Source: Polaromonas sp. JS666 (GTDB lineage: Bacteria; Pseudomonadota; Gammaproteobacteria; Burkholderiales; Burkholderiaceae_C). Taken from it: 64,000 bases of DNA. The stretch is from NCBI RefSeq assembly GCF_900103405.1, contig NZ_FNHX01000002.1, forward strand, positions 190,496 through 254,495. The letters run 5' to 3'. A program made the translations under genes and the position numbers. The notes below the pieces were generated by a model. The model did not search any database, was not told where the DNA came from, and saw nothing but the letters and a program-made list of their open reading frames with translations. This document shows, one piece after another, positions 42,537-53,800 of this stretch. The stretch's first letter is position 1. Every line of letters starts with the position of its first letter.

Positions 42537-43229
42537 ATGGCCCGTCGAACAAAAGAAGAGGCTCTTGCCACTCGCCACAAGCTGCTGGACGCGGCAGAGC
42601 ACCTGTTCCAGGCGCAGGGGGTGTCGCGCACCAGCCTGCAGGACATCGCCAGGCGCGCCGGGGCCACCCGCGGCGCGGTTTACTGGCATTTCAAGGACAA
42701 GGCGGACCTGTTCAACGCGATGATGGAGCGGGTCACGCTGCCCATGGAAGAGTCCTTCCACCATGAGAACGAGCAACAGGAAGCCCCGGGCCCGGATGGC
42801 GGGGCCGGCCCCAACGCCATAGACCGGATACGGCTGTCCACCGTCAATGCTTTACGGCACATCGTGACCGATATGCAGACCCGCCGGGTGTTCGAGGTCG
42901 CGACCCAGAAAGTCGAATATGTGGAGGAACTGCAGGCCGTCCGGCTGCGCCACCTCACGGTGCGCAACGGCTTCGTGGAACGCATAGAGCAAAGCCTGGG
43001 AACCGCCGCGGAGCAGATGAAGCTTGCCTTGCCGGTGCCGGCATCGGTGGGCGCGCAGGGCCTGCATGCGCTGATCGACGGGCTGATCCAGAACTGGCTG
43101 CTGGACCCACAGGCTTTCGATTTGCTGGAAGTCGGCCAGTGCGCGATCGACGTTTATTTGCGCGGCCTGGGATTTCCCGGCGAAACGCCGAATGCCGCAG
43201 CCCCCTGCGGCATTTCCAGGCCCGCCTAG
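42537..43229 (+). CDS. acrR: TetR-family efflux repressor (AcrR/TtgR-like)
   Basis: 230-residue repressor. The N-terminal helix-turn-helix (about residues 10-57) has the AcrR-type sequence ATRHKLLDAAEHLFQAQGVSRTSLQDIARRAGATRGAVYWHFKDKADLF. The ligand domain includes MQTRRVFEVATQKVEYVEEL, as in AcrR/TtgR. ATG at 42537 follows GGAGG. Divergent from the acrAB-oprM-like operon with an AcrR-like operator between, so local repression relieved by drugs is expected. Its last 4 bp overlap the stop of the opposite-strand uncharacterised gene. Confidence 0.92.
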   Translation: MARRTKEEALATRHKLLDAAEHLFQAQGVSRTSLQDIARRAGATRGAVYWHFKDKADLFNAMMERVTLPMEESFHHENEQQEAPGPDGGAGPNAIDRIRLSTVNALRHIVTDMQTRRVFEVATQKVEYVEELQAVRLRHLTVRNGFVERIEQSLGTAAEQMKLALPVPASVGAQGLHALIDGLIQNWLLDPQAFDLLEVGQCAIDVYLRGLGFPGETPNAAAPCGISRPA

Positions 43230-43858
43230 TGCAGGTGCCGGGGCTTGCGCCCGCCGCCGTGGCCTGAGCCGCCCTGCGGCCCGCCCAGCCCCCGTGGCGG
43301 CTTGCCGAGCTGCATGGAGTTGACCAGGGCGTCAAAGCGCTGCTCGAACAGCCTGTCGACCGCCGCGACGACTTCGCCGAGCTCGGAGCCGTCGAAGTGG
43401 CGCTCCATCAGGCCAATCATGTCCTGCACCAGCAGGTCGCGCTGCACCTGCATGATGGCGGCCGGCGTCGGGCCGACGAAGTACATCGCGAAATCGTCAC
43501 GCGCTTCTTCATCCTCGTCGCCCTCCTCCTCGTCGAAGTCGGAGTCGTAGAAGGTCACCTCGATGGGGGCGCCCGCCTCGGCGAGGTCGTTCAGGCCCAT
43601 GCACATTTCGTCGAGGGCCTGGCGGAAATCCTCGTCGCCCGGCACGGTCCAGCACATCTGCAACAAATGTTTGTGAACGTCGAAGCGGATGCCCGGCTCT
43701 TCCTCGTAGGCGCTCGCGGCGGCCGCCGCCAGGGATTTGGAGCCCGTGTACTTCCACAGCGGCTTCAGGGCCTCCTGCAGCTGCTCAAAGGTAACTTCCA
43801 CACGCAAAGGCACTTCGCCGTGCACGTGGATCTCAAAAGGTGTGTTGTAGCGGGACAT
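43226..43858 (-). CDS. Uncharacterised acidic protein with Gly/His-rich tail
   Basis: 210 residues, not confidently recognised. It begins MSRYNTPFEIHVHGEVPLRVEVTFEQLQEALKPLW, a soluble-looking alpha/beta start. The middle has an acidic run (FDEEEGDEDEEARDD, about residues 105-120), then AMYFVGPTPAAIMQVQRDLLVQDMIGLMERHF, a helical stretch. The tail is Gly/His/Arg-rich (GSGHGGGRKPRHLH). No signal peptide or TM segment. The ATG at 43858 is chosen by the sensible N-terminus. It is convergent with the TetR gene and lies upstream of tRNA genes. I think it is conserved in related Burkholderiales, but I cannot name a function. Confidence 0.65.
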   Translation of the reverse strand: MSRYNTPFEIHVHGEVPLRVEVTFEQLQEALKPLWKYTGSKSLAAAAASAYEEEPGIRFDVHKHLLQMCWTVPGDEDFRQALDEMCMGLNDLAEAGAPIEVTFYDSDFDEEEGDEDEEARDDFAMYFVGPTPAAIMQVQRDLLVQDMIGLMERHFDGSELGEVVAAVDRLFEQRFDALVNSMQLGKPPRGLGGPQGGSGHGGGRKPRHLH

Positions 43859-43921
43859 GATGGAATTTATCTTACCCAGTTTTCGAAGGCGTGCCCGGGG
43901 CATGGGTGAGCCGCTGTGCTG

Positions 43922-44014
43922 TGGTGCCTGAGACCGGAATCGAACCGGTACGCCCGCTATTCACGAAGCGGCGGATTTTAAGTCCGCTGTGTCTACCTAT
44001 TTCACCACTCAGGC
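43922..44014 (-). tRNA. leuZ: tRNA-Leu (anticodon UAA)
   Basis: 93 nt including an encoded CCA. Acceptor stem GCCTGAG/CTCAGGC, long variable arm (GCCGCTTCGTGAATAGCGGGC region) of a class II tRNA, anticodon stem GCGGA-CTTAAAA-TCCGC with anticodon TAA, and TPsiC loop GGTTCGATTCC. Third of three tRNAs in the order Gly-Cys-Leu. Confidence 0.97.
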
Positions 44015-44081
44015 TCAAACGCTTTATTTCCAGGGGCTCCGTGCAAACATCCGGCCCGGCGTCTATGGCCTATTGTCAAAC

Positions 44082-44104
44082 AAAAAAGCCCCATGGCTGG
44101 GGCT
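44082..44104 (-). terminator. Terminator between tRNA-Cys and tRNA-Leu
   Basis: On the minus strand AGCCCCA-GCCA-TGGGGCT (44104-44087) is followed by six T (44087-44082). It would stop transcripts from tRNA-Cys before tRNA-Leu. Confidence 0.8.
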
Positions 44105-44119
44105 GATTGCAGGGTTTGA

Positions 44120-44193
44120 TGGAGGCGCGGCCCGGAGTCGAACCGGGCTAGCCGGATTTGCAATCCGGTACATAACCGCTTTGTTACCGCGCC
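44120..44193 (-). tRNA. cysT: tRNA-Cys (anticodon GCA)
   Basis: 74 nt including CCA. Acceptor GGCGCGG/CCGCGCC, anticodon arm CCGGA-TTGCAAA-TCCGG with anticodon GCA, U73 discriminator, and GGTTCGACTCC TPsiC loop. The discriminator U73 is an identity element for cysteine. Confidence 0.97.
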
Positions 44194-44233
44194 GTATTCT
44201 GTCTGCCACCGGCTTCGGCACTATGGCCTTGCC

Positions 44234-44275
44234 GACTATTCGTGAAACCCCAATGACTATTCGTGAAACCCCAAT
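44234..44275. repeat. Perfect 21-bp tandem duplication upstream of tRNA-Cys
   Basis: Two identical 21-bp copies (44234-44254 and 44255-44275; unit begins GACTATTCGTG and ends CCCCAAT) lie between the tRNA-Gly terminator and tRNA-Cys, on its upstream side. Two helical turns per unit. They may double a promoter or regulator site; no function is shown. Confidence 0.85.
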
Positions 44276-44276
44276 G

Positions 44277-44308
44277 AAAAAGGACAGCATTTTGAAGTGC
44301 TGCCCTTT
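44277..44308 (-). terminator. Terminator after tRNA-Gly
   Basis: On the minus strand an 11-bp stem (44308-44298 with 44289-44279, one G-U pair, 8-nt loop) is followed by five T. It lies 4 bp past the tRNA-Gly CCA, so tRNA-Gly is probably transcribed separately from tRNA-Cys. Confidence 0.8.
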
Positions 44309-44312
44309 GAAT

Positions 44313-44388
44313 TGGAGCGGGAGAAGAGTCTCGAACTCTCGACCTCAACCTTGGCAAGGTTGCGCTCTACCAACTGAGCTACTCCCGC
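44313..44388 (-). tRNA. glyW: tRNA-Gly (anticodon GCC)
   Basis: 76 nt including CCA. Acceptor GCGGGAG/CTCCCGC, D arm GCTCAGTTGGTAGAGC, anticodon arm CAACC-TTGCCAA-GGTTG with anticodon GCC, and GAGTTCGAGACTC TPsiC arm. It lies 70 bp downstream of lon on the same strand. Confidence 0.97.
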
Positions 44389-44458
44389 GATAACAGCCTC
44401 AAATTATAGCGTAGTTTTTCGGCTTTTTCAAACTGCCCGAAAAAACTTTGCGAAAGAT

Positions 44459-46888
<2,430 letters not shown>

Positions 46889-46951
46889 ATAAACCTTAAA
46901 CGTTAGCCGTGACGGCCAGTTGCATGGCCCGGCGAAACACAATCAACCCAG

Positions 46952-46980
46952 ACATGGGGCGCAGGGGAGCGCTTTTCAAG
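46952..46980 (-). promoter_or_regulatory. Sigma-32 (RpoH) type heat-shock promoter of lon
   Basis: On the minus strand CTTGAAA (46980-46974), a 14-bp spacer and CCCCATGT (46959-46952) match the sigma-32 consensus CTTGAAA-N(11-16)-CCCCATNT at every fixed base. It lies 64 bp upstream of the lon ATG. Confidence 0.8.
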
Positions 46981-47004
46981 CATTCCGGCCAGCCTTTAGG
47001 GGAT

Positions 47005-48270
47005 TCAGGCTTTCTTGGCCGCTTCACGGTACACGAGCAGGGGGGCCTTGTTTTCTTCGATTGTGGACTCGTCCACAACAACCTTGTCCACATTGCTGGC
47101 ATTGGGCAGGTCAAACATGGTGTCAATCAGCGACTGTTCCAGGATGGAGCGCAAGCCGCGCGCGCCGGTCTTGCGGGCCAGGGCCTTGCGGGCAATCGCC
47201 TTGAGCGCGGAGGGGCGAATCTCGAGGTCAACCCCTTCCATGGCCAGCAGCTTGCTGAACTGCTTGACGACGGCGTTCTTGGGCTCGGTCAGGATCTGCA
47301 CCAGGGCGTCTTCGCTGAGCTCGGCCAGCGTGGCGACCACAGGCATACGGCCGACCAGTTCGGGGATCAGGCCGAACTTGATCAGGTCTTCCGGCTCGAC
47401 TTCCTTGAAGGCTTCGGTCAGGGTGCGGGATTTCTTGCTCTTGACGGTCGCACCAAAACCCATGCCCGAGGCTTCCGTGCGGTTTTCGATGACTTTTTCG
47501 AGGCCGGCGAAGGCGCCGCCGCAGATGAACAGGATGTTGGTGGTGTCCACCTGCAGGAAATCCTGGTTCGGGTGCTTGCGGCCGCCCTGCGGCGGCACCG
47601 AGGCCATGGTGCCTTCGATCAACTTGAGCAGCGCCTGCTGCACGCCCTCGCCCGACACATCGCGCGTGATGGACGGGTTGTCGGACTTGCGCGAGATCTT
47701 GTCGATCTCGTCGATGTAGACGATGCCCTGCTGAGCGCGCTCGACTTCATAGTTGCAGCTCTGCAGCAGCTTCTGGATGATGTTTTCGACGTCCTCACCC
47801 ACGTAACCGGCCTCGGTCAGCGTGGTGGCGTCGGCCATCACGAAGGGCACATTGAGGGTGCGCGCCAGCGTCTGGGCCAGCAGGGTCTTGCCCGAGCCGG
47901 TGGGGCCGATCAGCAGGATATTGCTCTTGGTCAGCTCCACATCGTCTTTTTTGGCTTTTTCCTTGTGGCGCAGCCGCTTGTAGTGGTTGTAGACGGCCAC
48001 GGCCAGCGTGCGCTTGGCCGGTTCCTGGCCGATCACATAGCCGTCCAGCGTCCCCTTGATTTCCAGGGGAGTGGGCAAATCGGTGCGGGTTTCGCGGACA
48101 TCTTCGCCGGCGGGGAGTTCGTCGCGAATGATCTCGTTGCAGAGATCGATGCATTCGTCGCAAATGAATACCGAGGGGCCAGCGATCAGTTTTTTGACTT
48201 CGTGCTGACTTTTACCGCAAAAAGAGCAGTGCAAAGTCTTTTCGCTGGAGGAGCCTTTTTTCTCGGCCAT
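47005..48270 (-). CDS. clpX: ClpX, ATPase subunit of the ClpXP protease
   Basis: 421-residue AAA+ unfoldase that recognises ssrA-tagged and other substrates and feeds them to ClpP. The N-terminal zinc-binding C4 domain is present ([30 protein letters not shown]), followed by Walker [13 protein letters not shown], Walker [13 protein letters not shown], the pore GYVGED loop and the LVGRMP sensor region. The IGF-type ClpP-docking loop is in [13 protein letters not shown]'s upstream area by position, not separately verified. It is downstream of clpP with a hairpin between, and upstream of lon. Confidence 0.97.
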   Translation of the reverse strand: MAEKKGSSSEKTLHCSFCGKSQHEVKKLIAGPSVFICDECIDLCNEIIRDELPAGEDVRETRTDLPTPLEIKGTLDGYVIGQEPAKRTLAVAVYNHYKRLRHKEKAKKDDVELTKSNILLIGPTGSGKTLLAQTLARTLNVPFVMADATTLTEAGYVGEDVENIIQKLLQSCNYEVERAQQGIVYIDEIDKISRKSDNPSITRDVSGEGVQQALLKLIEGTMASVPPQGGRKHPNQDFLQVDTTNILFICGGAFAGLEKVIENRTEASGMGFGATVKSKKSRTLTEAFKEVEPEDLIKFGLIPELVGRMPVVATLAELSEDALVQILTEPKNAVVKQFSKLLAMEGVDLEIRPSALKAIARKALARKTGARGLRSILEQSLIDTMFDLPNASNVDKVVVDESTIEENKAPLLVYREAAKKA

Positions 48271-48324
48271 TGGTGGGGATGCCTTTAAGGAGCCTGAAGG
48301 GAACTGTTACCTAATGATAACCAA

Positions 48325-48360
48325 TAAAAAAACGGCGTTTCTGTTACAGAAAACGCCGTT
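48325..48360 (-). terminator. Terminator-like hairpin between clpP and clpX
   Basis: On the minus strand AACGGCGTTT pairs with AAACGCCGTT (48360-48351 and 48340-48331), with an extended CTG/CAG inner stem and one bulge, followed by seven T. It could reduce read-through from clpP to clpX, so clpX probably has its own promoter. Confidence 0.85.
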
Positions 48361-48419
48361 GTTGCAGAGCAACTTGAGGGGTTTGGGCCGCCTAGGCCGG
48401 CTTGACCGCCCCTGGACGC

Positions 48420-49076
48420 TTAAGGCCGCTTGGCGATGACCTGGTCGACCAGGCCGTATTCCTTGGCGTCGTCCGCGAACATGAAGTAGTCACGCTCGGT
48501 GTCGCGCTCGATCTTCTCGATAGGCTGGCCGGTGTTGGCCGCCAGGATGCGGTTGAGCTGGTCGCGCGTCTTGAGGATGTCACGGGCGTGGATTTCGATG
48601 TCCGTCGCCTGGCCCTGGGCACCGCCCGAGGGCTGGTGGATCATCACGCGCGAATTCGGCAGCGAGAAGCGTTTGCCCTTGGCGCCGGCCGACAGCAGGA
48701 AAGCACCCATGCTGGCCGCCATGCCCACGCAGAGCGTGGAAACATCGGGCTTGATGAACTGCATGGTGTCGTAAATCGCCATGCCGGCGGTGACGGAGCC
48801 GCCCGGCGAGTTGATGTAGAAGGAAATGTCCTTGTCCGGGTTTTCGCTTTCCAGGAACAGGAGCTGGGCCACCACCAGGTTGGCCGTCTGGTCGTTGACC
48901 GGGCCCACCAGGAAGATCACGCGTTCCTTGAGCAGGCGCGAGTAAATGTCGTAGGAACGCTCGCCGCGGCCGGATTGCTCGATGACCATGGGCACCATGC
49001 CCAGGCCTTGCGCATCCAGGGCGCCGGCTTGCGGGCCGGTATGGGCGCCGCCGTAAATACTGTTTCGGACCATCAT
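48420..49076 (-). CDS. clpP: ClpP, proteolytic subunit of Clp protease
   Basis: 218-residue serine protease forming the tetradecameric barrel. The catalytic triad is visible as Ser122 (GMAASMGA), His147 (MIHQPSGG) and Asp196 (RDTERDYFM), with the same spacing as in E. coli ClpP. The start at 49076 (two ATG codons in a row) follows a GGAGA. The propeptide is short and is removed by self-cleavage in the family. Between tig and clpX on the minus strand. Confidence 0.97.
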   Translation of the reverse strand: MMVRNSIYGGAHTGPQAGALDAQGLGMVPMVIEQSGRGERSYDIYSRLLKERVIFLVGPVNDQTANLVVAQLLFLESENPDKDISFYINSPGGSVTAGMAIYDTMQFIKPDVSTLCVGMAASMGAFLLSAGAKGKRFSLPNSRVMIHQPSGGAQGQATDIEIHARDILKTRDQLNRILAANTGQPIEKIERDTERDYFMFADDAKEYGLVDQVIAKRP

Positions 49077-49179
49077 GTGTTCTCCAGAGATGTTTGTACT
49101 GTACCCAAAAATTCCACCCGGGAATTCCGGCGAAGGCCGGCGGCGCACTCGCGGGCTGCCGATGCCGTAGCCCAAAGAA

Positions 49180-49218
49180 ATTGGGGCCTGCGCCGCAAAG
49201 CACAAGCCCCAATGTCAA
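49180..49218 (-). promoter_or_regulatory. tig-clpP spacer with hairpin and possible -35 element
   Basis: An 8-bp inverted repeat GCCCCAAT/ATTGGGGC (49206-49213 and 49180-49187) has an 18-nt loop. TTGACA (minus strand, 49218-49213) overlaps its outer end and could be a -35 box for clpP, but a matching -10 was not found. Function unclear. Confidence 0.35.
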
Positions 49219-49234
49219 CAAAGGCGCTGAAGAA

Positions 49235-50545
49235 TCAGTTCTGGCCCATCAGGTCGTCGAAGGAAATGGCTTTTTCAGTGACCTTGGCCTTGCCCAGCAC
49301 GAAGTCGGTAACGTTGTTTTCGATCACAACCGCCTCGACTTCGGCCATGCGGCGGTTGTCGCTCAGGTACCAGCGCACCACGTCCTGCGGCTTTTCGTAG
49401 CTGGCGGCCAGCTCTTCGATGTGGGCCTTGAGCTGCTCGGGCTTGGCCTGCAGTTCGTTGGTACGCACCAGTTCGGCCACCACCAGGCCCAGGCGCACGC
49501 GCTTTTCGGCTTGCGGGCGGAAGATTTCCTCGGGGATCGGCGCCTTGTCGGCGTCCTTGATGCCGCGCTGCTTGAGGTCGGCGCGGGCGCCTTCGACCAT
49601 GCGGTCCAGTTCAGCCTGCACGCTGGACTTGGGCAGGTCGAGTTCGGCATTGGCGACCAGCGCGTCCATCACGGCGTTCTTGTTGCGGGCCAGCACGCGG
49701 AACTTGACTTCGCGCTCGAGGTTTTTCTTGATGTCGGCGCGCAGGCCTTCAACCGTCGCGTCGGCGATACCCAGGGACTTGGCCAGGGCTTCATTGACTT
49801 CAGGCAGGTGGGCGGCTTCGATCTTCTTGACCGTCACGAGGAAGTCGGCCTGTTTGCCGGCCACGTCCTTGCCGTGGTAGTCGGCCGGGAAGTTCAGCGG
49901 GAAAGTCTTGCTTTCGCCGGTCTTCATGCCACGCACGGCGTCCTCGAACTCCTTGAGCATCTGGCCGTCGCCGATCAGGAACTGGTAGTCCTCGGCCTTG
50001 CCGCCGGCAAAGGGTTCGCCGTCGATCTTGCCTTCAAAGTCGATGGTGGCGCGGTCGCCGTCCTGCGCGGGCGCGTCGGCCGCGCGCTGGGCAAAGGTGC
50101 GGCGCTGCTTGCGCAGGATGTCCAGGGTCTTGTCGATGGCCGCGTCGCTGACTTCGGCGCTGACTTTTTCGACCTGGGCGTTCGACAGGTCGGCGATCTT
50201 GACTTCGGGATAGACCTCGAAGACCGCGTCGAACGCGAGTTCGCCTTCGGGAGCGCCTTCTTTTTCGCTGATGCGGGGCTGGCCGGCAACGCGCAGCTTG
50301 GCTTCGTTGGCGGCCACGGCGAAGGCTTCACCGACCTTGTCGTTCATGACCTCGTAGTGCACCGAGTAGCCGTAGCGCTGGGCCACGACATTCATGGGAA
50401 CCTTGCCGGGACGGAAACCGTCCATCTTGACCGTGCGGGCCAGGCGCTTGAGGCGGGTGTCAACTTCCGACTGGATGGTGTTGACGGGCAGCGTGAGCGT
50501 CATCTTGCGCTCGAGCTTTTCAAGGGTTTCAACAGTCACGGCCAT
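49235..50545 (-). CDS. tig: Trigger factor, ribosome-associated chaperone and prolyl isomerase
   Basis: 436-residue protein with the normal three-domain order: N-terminal ribosome-binding domain carrying FRPGKVPMNVV (about residues 44-54), the central FKBP-type PPIase domain (about 160-245, including GDRATIDFEGKIDGEPFAGGKAEDYQFLIG), and the C-terminal chaperone domain. The ATG at 50545 follows AGGAAG. First gene of tig-clpP-clpX-lon. Upstream on the same strand is tRNA-Leu(UAG), a common arrangement in this order. Confidence 0.96.
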   Translation of the reverse strand: MAVTVETLEKLERKMTLTLPVNTIQSEVDTRLKRLARTVKMDGFRPGKVPMNVVAQRYGYSVHYEVMNDKVGEAFAVAANEAKLRVAGQPRISEKEGAPEGELAFDAVFEVYPEVKIADLSNAQVEKVSAEVSDAAIDKTLDILRKQRRTFAQRAADAPAQDGDRATIDFEGKIDGEPFAGGKAEDYQFLIGDGQMLKEFEDAVRGMKTGESKTFPLNFPADYHGKDVAGKQADFLVTVKKIEAAHLPEVNEALAKSLGIADATVEGLRADIKKNLEREVKFRVLARNKNAVMDALVANAELDLPKSSVQAELDRMVEGARADLKQRGIKDADKAPIPEEIFRPQAEKRVRLGLVVAELVRTNELQAKPEQLKAHIEELAASYEKPQDVVRWYLSDNRRMAEVEAVVIENNVTDFVLGKAKVTEKAISFDDLMGQN

Positions 50546-50660
50546 GATGGTCTTCCTAAGATCAAAAAGTAGTCAAAACAGGTTTTCACCTGGCATGTCG
50601 CGGGTTTTCCGCAACGCCTGAGCGCATGGACGCAAGAACTGCCGCCCGCAAGCCTCAGGG

Positions 50661-50747
50661 TGGTGCGCGGGGGGGGACTCGAACCCCCACACCATTGCTG
50701 GCGTCAGGACCTAAACCTGGTGCGTCTACCAATTTCGCCACCCGCGC
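50661..50747 (-). tRNA. tRNA-Leu (anticodon UAG)
   Basis: 87 nt including CCA. Acceptor GCGCGGG/CCCGCGC, anticodon arm CCAGG-TTTAGGT-CCTGG-type pairing with anticodon TAG, long class II variable arm, and GGGTTCGAGTCC TPsiC loop. Confidence 0.96.
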
Positions 50748-50753
50748 GCCGGA

Positions 50754-50790
50754 AATAAAAACGGGAATCCGAAAAACCTCCGAATCCCCG
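50754..50790 (-). terminator. Terminator of the second RND operon
   Basis: On the minus strand a roughly 11-bp stem with G-T wobbles (50790-50779 with 50772-50762) precedes five T. It separates the RND pump from tRNA-Leu(UAG). Confidence 0.7.
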
Positions 50791-50864
50791 CTTGAAATCG
50801 GTCAACTCTCTATTTTAGCCGTATCGCGCCCGGTTTTTGCGTCCGGGCGGCCAGCCGCAGAGAA

Positions 50865-53800
50865 TCAGGCCGGCAATGGCTTTTCGGCCGTAGGCGCCCC
50901 GCCCTGCAGCCGGTCTTCGCGTTTGACGCGGAACCATGCCGCATACATGGCCGGCAAAGCCAGCAAAGTCAGCACCGTCGCCACAATCAGGCCGCCCATG
51001 ATGGCGACCGCCATCGGCCCCCAGAACACGCTGCGCGACAGCGGGATCATGGCCAGCACGGCGGCGGCGGCCGTCAGCACGATGGGCCGCAGCCGGCGCA
51101 CGGCCGCCTCGACGATCGCGTTCCAGGTCGGCACGCCGCGGGCGCGGTCCTGTTCGATCTGGTCAATCAGGATCACCGAGTTGCGGATGATCATGCCGAA
51201 CAGCGCGATCACGCCCAGCAGCGCGACGAAACCGAAGGGCCGGTTCAACACCAGCAGCGCCCCGGCCACGCCCGCGATGCCCATGAAGCCCGTCACAAAG
51301 GCCAGGATCGAACGGCTGAAGCTGTGCAGTTGCAGCATCAGCAGGGTCAGCACGATAAACAGCGCGACCGGCAGGCCGGCAACAATCGAGGACGAGCCCT
51401 TGCTGCTTTCCTCCACCGCGCCGGCCACCTGGATGCGGTAGCCCTGCAGGCCTTTTTCCAGCCATTTCGCTTCCAGCGCCTTGAGCTTGGGCATCAACTC
51501 CTGCGTGACGGTGGCGCCCTGCAGGCCTTCGACGATGTCGCTCTGCACCGTGATGGCGTAGTCGCGGTTCTCGCGCCACATCACGCCCGGCTCCCAGGTG
51601 AACACCGGCTTGGCGATCTGCGTGAGCGGAATCGATTTGCCCGACGCCGTGGGCAGGTAGGCGTTGCCGATGTCGGTGATCGCGTTGCGCTCGTCCAGCG
51701 GCTGGCGCAGCACGATGTCGATCAGCTTGTCGCCCTCGCGGAACTGGCCCACGGGCGTGCCGGCCAGGATGGTGCGCGAGGCCTGGGCAATCGACTGGCT
51801 GGTCACGCCCAGCGCGCGCGCCTTGGCCTGGTCCACCTCCAGGCGCAGCACTTTCACCGACTCATTCCAGTTGTCGTTCACGCCGCGCGTGTTGCCGCTT
51901 TCGCGCATCACCGCCTTGACCTCGTCGGCGCGCTCGCGCAGCACCAGCGGGTCTATGCCCACCACGCGGAACTGCACCGGGTAGGGCACGGGCGGGCCGT
52001 TGGGCAGCAGCTTGACGCGGCCGCGCACCTCGGGGAACTCGGTGGCCAGCAGGGCCGGCAGCTTGATGCGCAGCGACTCGCGCACCTTCAGGTCCTTGGG
52101 CAGCACGATCATCTGCGAGACGTTGGTCTGCGGAAAGACCTGGTCCAGCGGCAGGTAAAAGCGCGGCACGCCGGAGCCCAGCCAGGTGCTGACCGAACTC
52201 ACGCCCTCCTCCCGCATCAGGCGCTGCTCCACGCGTTTGGCGGTGGCCTCGTTGGCGGCAAAGGAGGTGCCTTCGGGGAACCAGATGTCGACCATGATCT
52301 CGGGCCGGCTGGAGTCGGGGAAGAACTGCTGCTGCACCTTGCCCATGCCCACGATGCCCAGCACGAAGATCAGCACGGTGGCGCCTATGGTGAGCCAGCG
52401 GTGCTCCACGCACCAGTCCACCGTCTTGCGGAAGTTGCTGTAAAACGGGCTGTCGAACATTTCGTGCGGGCTGTCCTTGCCGGCGGCCACTTCCTGAACG
52501 TGCGGCGGCACCTTGAGCAGCAGCGTGCCCAGGTAGGGCACGAAGTACACCGAGACGATCCAGCTCAGCACCAGCGCGATCACCGTCACCGCGAAAATCG
52601 CGAAGGTGTATTCACCGGTGGTGGACTTGGCCAGGCCGATGGGCAGAAAGCCCGTGGCGGTGATCAGCGTGCCCGTCAGCATGGGCATGGCGGTGATCTC
52701 ATAGGCAAAGGTGGCGGCGCGCACCTTGTCGTAGCCTTCCTCCATCTTGCGCACCATCATCTCGACGGCAATGATGGCGTCGTCCACCAGCAGCCCCAGC
52801 GCGATGATCAGCGAGCCCAGCGAAATCTTGTGCAGCCCTATGCCGTAGTACCACATGGCCAGGAAAGTCAGGCTCAGCACCAGAGGGATGGTGATGCCCA
52901 CCACCAGGCCGGGCCGCATGTCGATGTAATAGCGCTTCCAGATCGGCAAGGGGCCCGATCCGTTGTCCGGGCGTTTGTGAAAGCCCAGGCTGATGAAGCT
53001 GACCGCCAGCACGATCACCACGGCCTCGATCAGCACGCGCACGAACTCGTTCACCGAGGTGGATACCGCCTTGGGCTGGTTCTGCACGTTCACCAGCTTG
53101 ATGCCGGCCGGCAGGGTCTTGTCGATACGGGCCGACAGCGTCGTGAGCGACTTGCCCAGCGCGATGATGTCGCCGCCCTTGGCCATGGACACGCCCAGCG
53201 CGATCACTTCCTTGCCCTGGTGGTGCACCTTCACGGAAGGCGGGTCCACATAACCGCGCTTGATCTCGGCGATGTCGCCCAGCCGCAGCTGGCCGCCCGA
53301 GCTGCCGCGTATCGGCATGGCGCGCAACTGCTCTATCACCTCGAACTGGCCCGCCACGCGCACCTGCACCACATCCAGCGGCGTCTGCACCGCGCCGGCC
53401 GCCTCAACGGCGTTTTGCTGGCCGAGCTGGGCCAACACCTGGTTCAGGTCCAGCCCCAGCTGCGCCAGGCGCTTTTGCGAGATCTCGATGAAGACTTTTT
53501 CGTCCTGCACGCCGAAGAGCTCGACCTTGCTCACGTCCGGCACGCGCAGCAATTGCTGACGCACGTCGTCGGCAAAGGTCTTGAGCTCGGCATAGTTGAA
53601 GCCGTCGGATTCCAGCGCGTAGATCACGCCGTAGACGTCGCCGAATTCGTCGTTGAAGAACGGCCCCTGGATGCCGCCCGGCAAGGTGCCGCGCATGTCG
53701 CCGATTTTTTTGCGCACCGAATACCAGACGTTGGCGACCTCGCTGGGTTTGGAGGAGTCCTTGATCTGGAAAATGATCTGCGACTCGCCGGGCTTGGAAT

